Source: Stomorhina lunata | Taxonomy: Eukaryota; Arthropoda; Insecta; Diptera; Rhiniidae | Assembly: GCA_933228675.1 (NCBI GenBank) | Contig: OW121741.1 | Coordinates: 54,851,186-54,915,185 of the forward strand | Length of the DNA stretch: 64,000 nt | Direction: 5' to 3' | Shown here: piece by piece, positions 46,561 through 56,941 of the stretch | How positions within the stretch are numbered: the first letter of the stretch is position 1 | How the letters are laid out: each line of letters starts with the position of its first letter | The notes under the pieces: generated by a model | Databases searched by the model: none | What the model was told of the DNA's origin: nothing | Seen by the model: only the letters and a program-made list of their open reading frames with translations | Made by a program: the position numbers and the translations under genes

Positions 46561-47056
46561 AAATTTCCCAAAATGATGGGAATTTTCAAAATTTCCCAAA
46601 ATAATAGCATATTTTAAAAATTTACCAAAATAATGGGAATTTTTCAAAATTTTCCAAAATAATAGGAAATTTTCAAAACTTCCCAAAATAATTGGATATT
46701 TTCAAAATTTCACAAAACAATGGGAAATTTTCAAAATTTCCCAAAGTAGTGGGAAATTTTAAAAATTTCCCAAAGTAGTGGGAAATTTTCAAAATTTCCC
46801 AAAGTAGTGGGAAATTTTCAAAATTTCCCCAAAATAATGGGAAATTTTCAAAATTTCCCAAAACAAAGGGACATTTTCAAAATTTTCCAAAAGAAATAGA
46901 AAAGTTTTCTATAAAGAATACTTTTGTATAAAAGTTTTCCTATAGAGAATACTTTTGTATTTATAATAGTTTTACTATAGAACATACTTTAGTATAACAG
47001 TTTTCCTATAAAGAATACTTTTGTATGACATTTTTTTTATAGAGAATACTTTTGTA
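46561..47056 (-). repeat. Inverted type 2 (to 46899) and type 3 (46900-47056)
   Basis: From about 46570 the linker reads AAAATAAT, the reverse of the usual ATTATTTT, and the type 3 units follow in reverse orientation (CTATAGAGAATACTTTTGTA). The switch occurs inside a palindromic core and so leaves no visible scar. Confidence 0.8.
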
Positions 47057-49003
47057 TAACAACTTTTTTTTAAATTTGTTTCTTGTAAAAGTGACAAATA
47101 CAAACTCATTATCAATAGAAAAAGTCTCAAAAAATGATATTCTCTATAGAAAAACTGCTTTCAAACAGTATTCCCTATACAAAAATGTTATACAAAAGTA
47201 TTCTCTATAGAAAAGCTGTCATACGAAAATATTTTCTATAGAAAAACCGATATTCTCTATAAGAAAATGGTTATAAAAAAGTATTCTCTATAGGAAAACT
47301 ATAATACGAAAGCATTCTGTATAGAAAAGTTGTTATACAAAAGTATTGTCTATAAAAAAATGTTATAAATATTCTCTATAGGAAAACTGTTATACTAAAG
47401 TATTTTCTATAGTAAAACTATTATACAAAAGTATTCTCTATAGGAAAATTTTTATACCAAAGTATTCTTTATAGAAAACTTTCCCATTTCTTGTGGAAAA
47501 ATTTTGAAAATGTCCCTTTATTTTGGGAAATTTTGAAAATGTCCCTATATTTTGGACAATTTTGAAAACTTCCTATATCTTTTGGGAAATTTTGAAAATG
47601 CCCCTTTATTTTGGGAAATTTGAAAATTTCCCATTATTTTGGGAAATTTTGAAAATATTCAATTATTTTGGGAAGTTTTGAAAATTTCCCATTATTTTGG
47701 TAAATTTTGAAAATATCCTATTATTTTCGGAAATTTTGAAAATTTCACATCATTTTGGGAAATTTTGAAAATGTTCTATTATTTTTGGGATATTTAGAAA
47801 ATTTCCCACTTCTTTTAGGATATTTTGAAAATGTCCCATTTTTTTTGGGAAATTTTGAAAATATCAAATTATTTTGGGAAATTTTGAAAATTTCCCATTA
47901 TTTTGGGAAATTTTGAAAAATTTCCCATTATTTTGGAATTTAAAAGTATCCAATTATTTTGGGCAATTTTTAAAATTTCCCATTATTATTCTGGGAGATT
48001 ATTTTTAAAATTTTCTGTTTCTTTGGGGAAATATTGAAAATTTCCCATTATTTTCGGAAATTTTGAAAATATCCCATTATTTTGGGAAATTTTGAAAATT
48101 TCCTATCATTTTGGGAAATTTTTAAAATTTCTTTTAGGAAACTTTGAAAATTTTGAAAATTTTCCATTATTTTTGGAAATTTTGAAAGTATCCAATTATT
48201 TTGGGAAATTTTTAAAGTTTCATATTATTATTCTGGGAAATTTTTAAAATATCCCTTTTTTAAAATATCCCCTTTGAAAATTTCCCATTATTTTGGGAAA
48301 TTTCGAAAATTTCCCATTATTTTAGGAAATTTTGAGAATTTCCCATTATTATGGGAAATTTTGAAAATTTTCCATTATTATGGGAAATTTTGAAAATTTT
48401 CCATTGTTATGGGAAATTTTTAAAATTTCCCATTATTTTCGGAAATTTTGAAAATTTCCCATTATTTTCGGAAATTTTGAAAATTTCTTATTTCTTTTGG
48501 CTAATTTTGAAAATTTCCCATCATTTTGGGAAATTTTTAAAATTTTCTGTTAGTTTTGGGATATTAAGAAAATTTCCAATTTCTTTTGGGAAATTTTGAA
48601 CATTTCCCATTGTTTTTGGAAATTTTGAACATATCCAATTATTTTGGGAAATTTTTAAAATTTCCGCTTATTTTGGGAAATTTTGAAAAATTCCATTTAT
48701 TTTGGCTTATTTGGAAAATTTTCTGTTTATTTTGGGAAATATTGAAAATTTCCCATTATTTTCGGAAATTTTGAAAATATCCCATTATTTTGGGATATTT
48801 TGAAAATTTCCCATCATTTTGGAAAATTTTGAAAATTTCTTATTTCTTTTGGAAAATTTTGAAAATTTTGAAAGTATCCAATTATTTTGGAAATTTTGAA
48901 AAATTCCTATTTCTTTTTGGTAATTTTGAAAATTTGCCATCATTTTGGAAAATTTTGAAAATAATCTATTATTTTTGGGATATTTAGAAAATTTCCCATT
49001 TTT
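47057..49003 (+). repeat. Type 3 (to 47490) and type 2 (to 49003), forward
   Basis: Type 3 without the GAGCGATATC part of the lead, then a diverged type 2 array of about 1.5 kb. It contains variants with GGCTAATTTTG and GGGATATTAAG shared with the array right of the BEL element. Confidence 0.8.
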
Positions 49004-49225
49004 TGAGACTTTTTTCTATTGATAATGAGTTTTTATTTGTCGCTTTTACAAGAAAAAATTAAAAAAAAAAATGCCGCTAGAAAAAGTATATTATAAAAGA
49101 TATCGCTCAGATATCGCTCAGCGATATCTTTTGTAATATTCTTTTTCGAGCAGCAATTTTTTTAATTTTTTTCTTGTAAAAGTGACAAATACAAGCTCAT
49201 TATCAATAGAAAAAGTCTTAAAAAT
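49004..49225. repeat. Mirror junction: long inverted repeat of the type 3 lead
   Basis: The lead of the type 3 repeat is present in reverse (49004-49105) and then forward (49115-49225), with arms of about 100 bp around a short centre at ATATCGCT. The arms have AAGACTTTTT and AAAAAGTCTT at their outer ends and GATATCGCTCAG/CAGCGATATC at the centre. Confidence 0.8.
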
Positions 49226-49560
49226 TATATTCTCTATAGAAAAACTGCTTTCAAACAGTATTCCCTATACAAAAATGTTATACAAAAGTATTCTCTATAG
49301 AAAAACTGAAATATTTTCTATATAAAAACCGATATTCTCTATAAGACAATGGTTATAAAAAAGTATTCTCTATAGGAAAACTGTCATACGAAAGCATTCT
49401 GTAAAGAAAAGTTGTTATACAAAAGTATTGTCTATAAAAATGTCATATTCTCTATAGGAAAACTGTTATACTAAAGTATTTTCTATAGTAAAACTATTAT
49501 CCAAAAGTATGCTCTATAGGAAAATTTGTATACAAAAGTATTCTTTATAGAAAACTTTCC
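49226..49560 (+). repeat. Type 3 minisatellite, forward, body of copy 6
   Basis: About ten CTATAG-type units following the lead of the mirror junction. Confidence 0.8.
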
Positions 49561-50412
49561 CATTTCTTTTGGAAAATTTTGAAAATATCCCTTTATTTTG
49601 GGAAATTTTGAAAATGTAGCTTTATTTTGGGAAATTTTGAAAACTTCGTATATCTTTTAAGATATTTTGAAAATGCCCCTTTATTTTGGGAAATTTTGAA
49701 AATTTCCCATTACTTTGGGAAATTTTGAAAATTTCCCATTATTTTGGGAAATTTTGAAAATTTCCCATTACTTTGGAAAATTTTGAAAATTTCCCATTAT
49801 TTTGGGAAATTTTGAAAATATAATTATTTTGGGAAGTTTTGAAAATTTACCAATATTTTGGTGAATTTTGAAAAATTCCCATTATTTTGGTAAATTTTGA
49901 AAATATCCTATTATTTTGGGAAATTTTGAAAATTTCCCATCATTTTGGGAAATTTTGAAAATGTTCTATTAGTTTTGGTTTAGTTTTCAAAATTTACCAT
50001 TATTTTGGTAAATTTTGCAAAATTCCCATTATTTTGGTGAATTTTGCAAAATTCCCATTATTTTATTAAATTTTGAAAATATTCTATTATTTTTGGGATA
50101 TTTAGAAAATTTCCCACTTCTTTTAGGATATTTTGAAAATTTCCCATTATTTTGGGAAATTTTAAAAATATCCAATTATTTTGGGAAATTTTGAAAATTT
50201 CCCATTATTTTAGGAAATTTTAAAAATTTCCAATTATTTTGGGAAATTTTGAGAATTTCCCATTATTTTGGGAAATTTTGAAAATTTCCCATTATTTTGG
50301 GAAATTTTGAAAATTTCTCATTAGTTTCGGAAATTTTGAAAATTTCCTATTACTTTTGGCTAATTCTGAAAATTTCTCATCATTTTGGGAAATTTTGAAA
50401 ATATTCTATTAT
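49561..50412 (+). repeat. Type 2 satellite array, left of the BEL insertion
   Basis: 29-bp units; the last bases ATTCTATTAT are the left side of the BEL target site. The equivalent uninterrupted sequence is at 57667-57757. Confidence 0.9.
50408..50412. repeat. BEL target site duplication, left
   Basis: ATTAT, repeated at 56942-56946. Five base pairs is the usual size for BEL/Pao elements. Confidence 0.85.
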
Positions 50413-50970
50413 TGTTACCGTCGTCCACAAATATGTAACTTGTAGCACGGTGTATTTTTAAAATTCCTCAAGAATTATTTTTATGTACATATCGATATTT
50501 TATATGATCTTTACTTATTAATTTCATATAGATATGTAAGTACGTATGTTTGATCATTATGTATTTCTATTTTCTTTTGCCCTTTATATTTTCTCCTGAA
50601 AGTAACGGTCCCTTTAAAATAGTCACGTAGACCAAAATCTTGTTTTCAATATTTAAAGATTAATACATAAAACATACATACGTACATACATACAAGTATT
50701 TTATGTTTATTTAAATTACAAGAATTTGCCAATTTAATGACCATTAGTGTCAAATACTTCATACGCGTCGGAAGAAAATATTAAATTTTAAAGTTCTCGA
50801 TCGCTCGCTCTTTTTACAAATATGTATTAAAAACTTTGTACTTACATATTTATATTTAAGTTAATTATTTAATAAAATAATTGAATTGATATTATATTTA
50901 AAGAGTGCGTTTTTTATTCGAGTTCTGTTAAAAAGTATTTTCAACAAATTTTCACGTTGCCACAGCAACA
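50413..50970 (+). repeat. 5' LTR of the BEL element
   Basis: Starts TGTTACCGTCGTCCACAAA and ends CACAGCAACA. Differences from the 3' LTR: G for T near 50627, C for T near 50646, A for G near 50963. It includes a (CATA)-type short repeat (ACATACATACGTACATACAT) near 50664. Confidence 0.97.
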
Positions 50971-51019
50971 ATTCTTTAAAATTTAATGAAAATAAATCAT
51001 TTGTGTGAAAATTAATACG

Positions 51020-54000
51020 ATGTTGGAGGAAAACCAAACTCAACATAATTGTGGAAAGTGCCAAGAGTTAGATGACGACCGAATGGTTATGTGCGACAAG
51101 TGCGATAAATGGTATCACTATGGTTGCGTGGGAGTAGACAGCAATGTGGCAGATCTCGACTGCAACTGTGAATTTTGCGACAGCAGGTCTTCAGCCGCTG
51201 CTAACCCAGGCCAAGCAAATGGTCTTGAGGCTCCACCGAGCTCATCATCGTCACCAATAGTTCCACCAACAACAATCGCACCACCACTCGTGGTTACTGG
51301 TACAGGTACAACGCATCCAATCATGTCATCTCAAGGTGCAATAGCAGCAATTAATACTGCGGTATCAACAGGTGTCTCGTTGCCGAATTGGTCCACAGTA
51401 CCAACAGCTATGGGTATGTATCCACATCTATATACAGCACCCCCCCAATATATGGTCTCGGCTTCTACAACAATGCCTGTTAATTACCAGCAGCAATATA
51501 TGCCACCGGTTCCAAACAAACAAATTTCAGCACAGAGTATTCGAAGCGGTAGTGATTGTTTGGAAAGGCAAAGAATGCTCAAGTTGCAGCAATTAGAGGA
51601 GGAAAGGAAAATTGAGCAACAGTTCTTAGAACGAAAATATAAAATTTTATATGGAAATGATGTCCCTTCTTCCACAAATATTTACAACAACAATTCTAAT
51701 CAACAATTAAGTTCTACCTACACGCAAAGGCCCCCTACAAACAACCCTTCAAATGGTGAGTTAAGATTCAACACTAATCAAGCTGAACCAACGCCTTCAC
51801 AACTGACTGCTAGGAAGACTATACCACGTGAACTGCCGTCCTTTAGTGGCGATCCAGATGAATGGCCTATTTTCATTAATAGTTTCCAGAACAGCACAAC
51901 ATTAGCCGGATTCTCGGATACGGAAAATTTGATACGGCTTCAAAATTGCTTGAAAGGTAAAGCTAGAGAGTTAGTGAAAAGCAAGTTACTTTTGCCTACC
52001 CTTGTGCCCGATATTATCAACACGCTTCGTATGTGCTTTGGTCGCCCGGAGCATATTCTAGAACGCGCTATAAGTAAGGCCAAAAGTATGCCCTCTCCAA
52101 GAGATAAATTAGAAGCACTGATCGAGTTCGCACTCAATGTACAAAATATATGTGCTACTATGGAATCATGTGGTCTGGAGTCTCACCTGAATAACCCCAT
52201 GTTGGTGAAGGAGCTTTTAGATAAATTACCAAATCAACACAAATTAAATTGGGCCATGCAGCCAAGGGATGATAGCGTTCCTATTATCAAAGCCTTTAGT
52301 GTATGGCTGTATAACTTGGCTGAAGCTGCTAGTAAAGTTGTCACGCCTAATTTTGGGAAAAGCGGTGCATCAGTGAACACTCATACAGAAGCAACTAAAG
52401 CGAAGAAAAATTGTCTCACATGTAACTCCAACTCGCATAAAATGCAACAGTGTGAACAATTTAAGAAATTGCAGCTGAGCGAGAAATGGGAGATCGTTAA
52501 AAACAACAACTTGTGTCGCCAGTGCCTCAATCAACACGGACGAAAATGTCATCTCAACAAGGAATGTGGTGTATCAGGCTGTAAGTACAAGCATCACCCT
52601 CTGCTCCATAAGGTCATCCCAGCTGACAATCAGCCAACGATTCAAACTGTAAGTACAAATGAAATTGAAAACACGCAGCGGAGCGCACAAATAAATACTC
52701 ACAATGACGTGAATGAAGAAAAGCCATTCTTCAGAATTATTCCAATCCGCTTGTATACAAAAAATAGCACCATTAAAACATTTGCTTTTCTAGACGAAGG
52801 GTCTTCCGTCACCCTAGTAGAGCGAACTTTATTTGACAGTTTGCATTTGGATGGTGTTTCCGATCCCTTATGCCTGAAGTGGACAGGTGGAACTACAAGA
52901 GATGAAAATGAGTCCATAAGAACTTCATTTAAAGTTTCTAGTGTCCTCAATGACACAAAGTTTGTCCTCGCTGACGTTCATACGGTCGAGCATTTAGACT
53001 TGCCGTCTCAAACGTTAAATATGGAAGATATTGTTAAAAGATATCAACATTTGAAGAATTTACCGATAGAATCATATGATAACGCTAAGCCTATGATTTT
53101 GATTGGAGCCAACAATTGGAAATTAGCGATTCCTACAAAAATTCGAGAAGGAGGTTGGCAACAGCCAATAGCCACAAAAACACGTCTTGGGTGGACCCTA
53201 CAGGGTGCCAACAATAGTCGCTCAACCGATCCCAGGTTAAACATGCATACATGCGCCTGTCAAAAAAATTATGATGATCTTCACGATCGCGTAAAAAACT
53301 TCTTCAACATAGAGTCGCCTACTTCATCCGCCTTGTTATCAACAGCAGACAGTGATGCAATGAAATTGCTAAGAACGACATGCCAAAAGGTAAACGGACA
53401 CTATGAGGTCGGCTTGCTGTGGAAAAACGCTGACGCACAATTACCAGCCAGTTACGATAATGCTTATCGCCGGCTGATGTGCCTTCATAAAAAATTGGCT
53501 AAAGATGATTCGTTTCGACAGAGCATGCAGATTCAAATTGATAATCTTATCGAAAAGGGCTACGCAAAGAAGCTGAGTCCAGCCGAATTAGATGTCCCCA
53601 ACAAAAAGACGTGGTATCTACCAATATTTTTAACTTTCAACCCTCACAAACCCAACAAAGTACGACTTGTTTGGGACGCCGCTGCAAAGTCAAATGGAAC
53701 ATCCCTTAATGATTTTGTTCTCACCGGCCCAGATCTACTCAACTCACTAGTCGACATTTTACTATCATTCCGAATTGGAAAATTTGCGATTTGTGGCGAT
53801 ATTGCGGAAATGTTCCACAGAATCAATATTCGAGAAAGCGATATGCAAGCTCAACGATTCTTATGGTGGGACAAAAATGACGATTTAAACCAACCAAGCA
53901 TATTTGTAATGAAAGCTTTAACCTTTGGAGTAAGTTGTGCCCCATGCATAGCCCATTACGTTCGCGACAAAAACGCTGATGAATTCAAATCTAAATTTCC

Positions 54001-56164
54001 CCGAGCTGTGGATTCAATTCAGAACCATCATTATGTGGACGATCTTATCGGTAGCGAAGATACTGAAGAAGCCGCAGCAGAGCTAGCCCTTCAAGTGGCC
54101 GAAGTCCATGCCGCCGCGGGTTTTTACATAAGGAACTGGGCGTCTAATTCAACCAAAGTTTTAGGCCAGTTATCCGAGTCTTTAAAAATCAATCAAGATG
54201 CCAAACAATGGGGAGCCACCGAAAAGGTTCTAGGCATGTATTGGGACCCGGTTACTGATGTTTTTAAATATAATTGCAGATTTGCACGTCTGCGCCGAAA
54301 CGTGATTGAAGAAGATATCGTACCTACCAAGAGGGAATGCCTTCAGGTTTTGATGTCAATATTCGACCCCCTTGGATTCCTGTCATGTCACACTATAGGT
54401 CTTAAAATTTTACTACAAGATGTCTGGCGTGCCGGCATTAATTGGGACGATTTGCTAAACGAATATTTATACACAAAATGGCGTCAATGGAAAGCGTCCA
54501 TATCTCTCATCTCAGATGTCGAAATTCCAAGATGTTACTCCAAGTTACTATGCGATGCCGAAGATGTGCGGCTTCATACGTTCGTTGATGCAGGAGAATA
54601 CGCCTATGCTGCTGTTAGTTATCTGGTAGTACAAATAGGTGGAAATGTAACCGTTTCTTTGGTAGCTGCTAAGTGCAAGGTAGCACCACTTAAGCCACTG
54701 TCGATACCTCGAATGGAGCTTCAAGCCGCACTCATCGGAGTCAGACTAGCAAATTCGGTTCAAAAGATTAATCGCTTGCGAATATCTTCAAGACATTGGT
54801 GGTCAGATTCTAAGACTGTGCTACAATGGCTACGAATTGATCCAAGAAATTTCCAACCGTTCGTAATGCACCGAGTAGGGGAAATATTAGAGCATACCAA
54901 CGTCACTGACTGGAACTGGGTACCGACTAAAATGAACCCTGCAGATTTCGCTACAAAAATAACGGCGCAAAAGAATATGGACTTATGGTTCAATGGCCCC
55001 GCCTTTTTGCGAGATGATCCAAGTCAATGGCCAACTTGTGAAGACTTTGGACAAGTAAACACATCGGAGTTGAAGCGTCATGTTCTATTAATTGACAGGA
55101 AACCCAAAAACTACAATTTTCTAAATTTTGAATATTTTTCCAACTGGAAACGGATCTACCGAGCAGTAGCAACGTTCTTACTATACATGACTAAATTAAA
55201 ATTCGCCTCTAAACAATCAGATTTCAATTCTACAGTTACTTATGAGATGATACAACAAGCAAAGCGATATATTATAAAAGAAGCACAGCGTAGTGAATTT
55301 CTTCAAGAAATTATCAGCCTCAAACATGGGGAACCTGTTGAGAAATCAAGTAAGTTGTACAAACTTAACGTCTATCTGGACGATAACGGTATTTTAAGAT
55401 GCAGCAGCAGAGCAAAACGTCTCAACAATCACGAAGATGAAATCGTTTTAGCAGCTACCCATCACGTCACATTTCTAATAACACGTTCATTTCATGAAGA
55501 CTATCATCATCAATTTCACGAAGCAGTAATTAATAAAATAAAAGGCCAATATTGCATTCATCGTTTACGGGTCGTATACAAAAGGGTTCGTAGTTCCTGC
55601 CAAAAATGTAAAAATTCTTCTGCTGCACCACAAGCCCCTCAAATGGCACAACTTCCAGCCTCTCGTCTAGGTGCTTTTCAACGCCCATTTACTTTCGTCG
55701 GCATTGATTTTTTCGGTCCATTATTGGTTACAGTCGGAAGAAGAAGAGAAAAGCGCTGGGGAGTAGTATTTACCTGTCTCACCATACGCGCAATTCATAT
55801 TGAAGTGGCTTATCATTTGGACACTAGTTCGTGTATACTATGCATCCGAAACTTCATCGCCAGACGAGGTACACCTCGTGAAATATATACAGACAATGGT
55901 ACCAACTTTAAAGCAGTAGAAAAAATCCTCAAAGAAGAGGTCAAACAAATTGACTTTCCAGATATATCATTAAAGTTTGATAAAACCAAATGCGTTTTCA
56001 ACCCACCTGGAGGGCCCCACATGGGCGGTGCCTGGGAAAGGCTCATCAGGTCTGTTAAAAATGTTTTATACAGCCTATATCCAACACTCAATTTCAACGA
56101 TGAAACTTTAAAAAGCGCGCTTTGTGAAATCGAGTCGAGTAAAGTTAGGAGTAAAGTAAGATAG
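51020..56164 (+). CDS. BEL Gag-Pol polyprotein (C-terminally truncated)
   Basis: Start chosen at ATG 51020, 50 bp after the LTR; 1714 residues. Residues 11-53: C-x2-C-x10-C-x2-C-x4-H-x2-C...C-x2-C, a PHD-type finger (MCDKCDKWYHYGC). About 60-250: low-complexity Pro/Ser/Gln-rich and a short coiled coil. About 255-430: Gag of the DUF1759 type (FSGDPDEWPIFINSF). About 475-530: Cys/His clusters (CLTCNSNSHKMQQC, CRQCLNQHGRKCH). Protease: FLDEGSSVTL with D592. RT: VRLVWDAAAK, AICGDIAEMFHRI and YVDD at 1005-1008. RNase H: TFVDAGEYAYAA, PRMELQAA, WSDSKTVLQWL. Integrase: HHQFHE...CQKC zinc region, then D1563 (GIDFFGP), D1625 (YTDNGTNF), E1673 (GGAWERLI). The frame then meets SSKVRSKVR and a stop at a deletion junction, where relatives continue. 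Confidence 0.95.
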   Translation: MLEENQTQHNCGKCQELDDDRMVMCDKCDKWYHYGCVGVDSNVADLDCNCEFCDSRSSAAANPGQANGLEAPPSSSSSPIVPPTTIAPPLVVTGTGTTHPIMSSQGAIAAINTAVSTGVSLPNWSTVPTAMGMYPHLYTAPPQYMVSASTTMPVNYQQQYMPPVPNKQISAQSIRSGSDCLERQRMLKLQQLEEERKIEQQFLERKYKILYGNDVPSSTNIYNNNSNQQLSSTYTQRPPTNNPSNGELRFNTNQAEPTPSQLTARKTIPRELPSFSGDPDEWPIFINSFQNSTTLAGFSDTENLIRLQNCLKGKARELVKSKLLLPTLVPDIINTLRMCFGRPEHILERAISKAKSMPSPRDKLEALIEFALNVQNICATMESCGLESHLNNPMLVKELLDKLPNQHKLNWAMQPRDDSVPIIKAFSVWLYNLAEAASKVVTPNFGKSGASVNTHTEATKAKKNCLTCNSNSHKMQQCEQFKKLQLSEKWEIVKNNNLCRQCLNQHGRKCHLNKECGVSGCKYKHHPLLHKVIPADNQPTIQTVSTNEIENTQRSAQINTHNDVNEEKPFFRIIPIRLYTKNSTIKTFAFLDEGSSVTLVERTLFDSLHLDGVSDPLCLKWTGGTTRDENESIRTSFKVSSVLNDTKFVLADVHTVEHLDLPSQTLNMEDIVKRYQHLKNLPIESYDNAKPMILIGANNWKLAIPTKIREGGWQQPIATKTRLGWTLQGANNSRSTDPRLNMHTCACQKNYDDLHDRVKNFFNIESPTSSALLSTADSDAMKLLRTTCQKVNGHYEVGLLWKNADAQLPASYDNAYRRLMCLHKKLAKDDSFRQSMQIQIDNLIEKGYAKKLSPAELDVPNKKTWYLPIFLTFNPHKPNKVRLVWDAAAKSNGTSLNDFVLTGPDLLNSLVDILLSFRIGKFAICGDIAEMFHRINIRESDMQAQRFLWWDKNDDLNQPSIFVMKALTFGVSCAPCIAHYVRDKNADEFKSKFPRAVDSIQNHHYVDDLIGSEDTEEAAAELALQVAEVHAAAGFYIRNWASNSTKVLGQLSESLKINQDAKQWGATEKVLGMYWDPVTDVFKYNCRFARLRRNVIEEDIVPTKRECLQVLMSIFDPLGFLSCHTIGLKILLQDVWRAGINWDDLLNEYLYTKWRQWKASISLISDVEIPRCYSKLLCDAEDVRLHTFVDAGEYAYAAVSYLVVQIGGNVTVSLVAAKCKVAPLKPLSIPRMELQAALIGVRLANSVQKINRLRISSRHWWSDSKTVLQWLRIDPRNFQPFVMHRVGEILEHTNVTDWNWVPTKMNPADFATKITAQKNMDLWFNGPAFLRDDPSQWPTCEDFGQVNTSELKRHVLLIDRKPKNYNFLNFEYFSNWKRIYRAVATFLLYMTKLKFASKQSDFNSTVTYEMIQQAKRYIIKEAQRSEFLQEIISLKHGEPVEKSSKLYKLNVYLDDNGILRCSSRAKRLNNHEDEIVLAATHHVTFLITRSFHEDYHHQFHEAVINKIKGQYCIHRLRVVYKRVRSSCQKCKNSSAAPQAPQMAQLPASRLGAFQRPFTFVGIDFFGPLLVTVGRRREKRWGVVFTCLTIRAIHIEVAYHLDTSSCILCIRNFIARRGTPREIYTDNGTNFKAVEKILKEEVKQIDFPDISLKFDKTKCVFNPPGGPHMGGAWERLIRSVKNVLYSLYPTLNFNDETLKSALCEIESSKVRSKVR

Positions 56165-56409
56165 GAGCCATAGTCATCATCGCCGATGAAAACCTCCCAA
56201 GAAGATGCTGGCCTAAAGGTAGAGTCATCGACACAGTGTTAGCTGCAGATGGTCAAGTACGAAGAGTTACCGTCAAGACACAGTTTGGTGTTTTACACCG
56301 ACCGGTGACCAAAATAGCAGTCCTGAACGTCGGCAATGATCATGAGCAAGCTCGCATCCCTGACTCGCTTACGGGAGGGGGAATGTTACCGTCGTCCACA
56401 AATATGTAA
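56161..56409 (+). pseudogene. BEL integrase C-terminal remnant, out of frame
   Basis: In the next frame the sequence reads GAIVIIADENLPRRCWPKGR, VRRVTVKTQFGVLHRPVTKI and AVLNVG, the conserved C-terminal domain of BEL integrases (DUF5641 type). It ends at a TAA inside the 3' LTR. About 100 or more residues between this and the integrase core are missing. The junction holds AGTAAAGTTAG and AGTAAAGTAAG in tandem, probably filler from the deletion. Confidence 0.8.
56373..56383 (+). promoter_or_regulatory. Polypurine tract of the BEL element
   Basis: GGGAGGGGGAA directly before the TGTTACC of the 3' LTR: the primer site for plus-strand DNA synthesis. Confidence 0.85.
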
Positions 56410-56941
56410 CTTGTAGCACGGTGTATTTTTAAAATTCCTCAAGAATTATTTTTATGTACATATCGATATTTTATATGATCTTTACTTATTAATTTCATAT
56501 AGATATGTAAGTACGTATGTTTGATCATTATGTATTTCTATTTTCTTTTGCCCTTTATATTTTCTCCTGAAAGTAACGGTCCCTTTAAAATAGTCACTTA
56601 GACCAAAATCTTGTTTTTAATATTTAAAGATTAATACATAAAACATACATACGTACATACATACAAGTATTTTATGTTTATTTAAATTACAAGAATTTGC
56701 CAATTTAATGACCATTAGTGTCAAATACTTCATACGCGTCGGAAGAAAATATTAAATTTTAAAGTTCTCGATCGCTCGCTCTTTTTACAAATATGTATTA
56801 AAAACTTTGTACTTACATATTTATATTTAAGTTAATTATTTAATAAAATAATTGAATTGATATTATATTTAAAGAGTGCGTTTTTTATTCGAGTTCTGTT
56901 AAAAAGTATTTTCAACAAATTTTCACGTTGCCGCAGCAACA
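56384..56941 (+). repeat. 3' LTR of the BEL element
   Basis: 558 bp, same ends as the 5' LTR, three substitutions between them. Followed by ATTAT (56942-56946), the right target duplication. Confidence 0.97.

Larger units (their letters stand above)
50413..56941 (+). mobile_element. BEL/Pao LTR retrotransposon
   Basis: 6.5-kb element with two 558-bp LTRs (TG...CA), a polypurine tract before the 3' LTR, and a single Gag-Pol frame with domain order PHD finger, DUF1759-type Gag, zinc knuckles, A17-type protease, RT, RNase H, integrase. That order and the Gag type are those of BEL/Pao elements. The LTRs differ at three positions, so insertion is recent relative to the other elements. An internal deletion near 56145-56165 removes the C-terminal integrase region and makes this copy defective. 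No TGG-type primer-binding site is seen directly after the 5' LTR. Confidence 0.95.

Noticed and set aside
51118..51324. Minus-strand and alternate-frame ORFs within the BEL polyprotein
   Set aside because: Overlaps of a 1714-codon frame with conserved domains; by-products.
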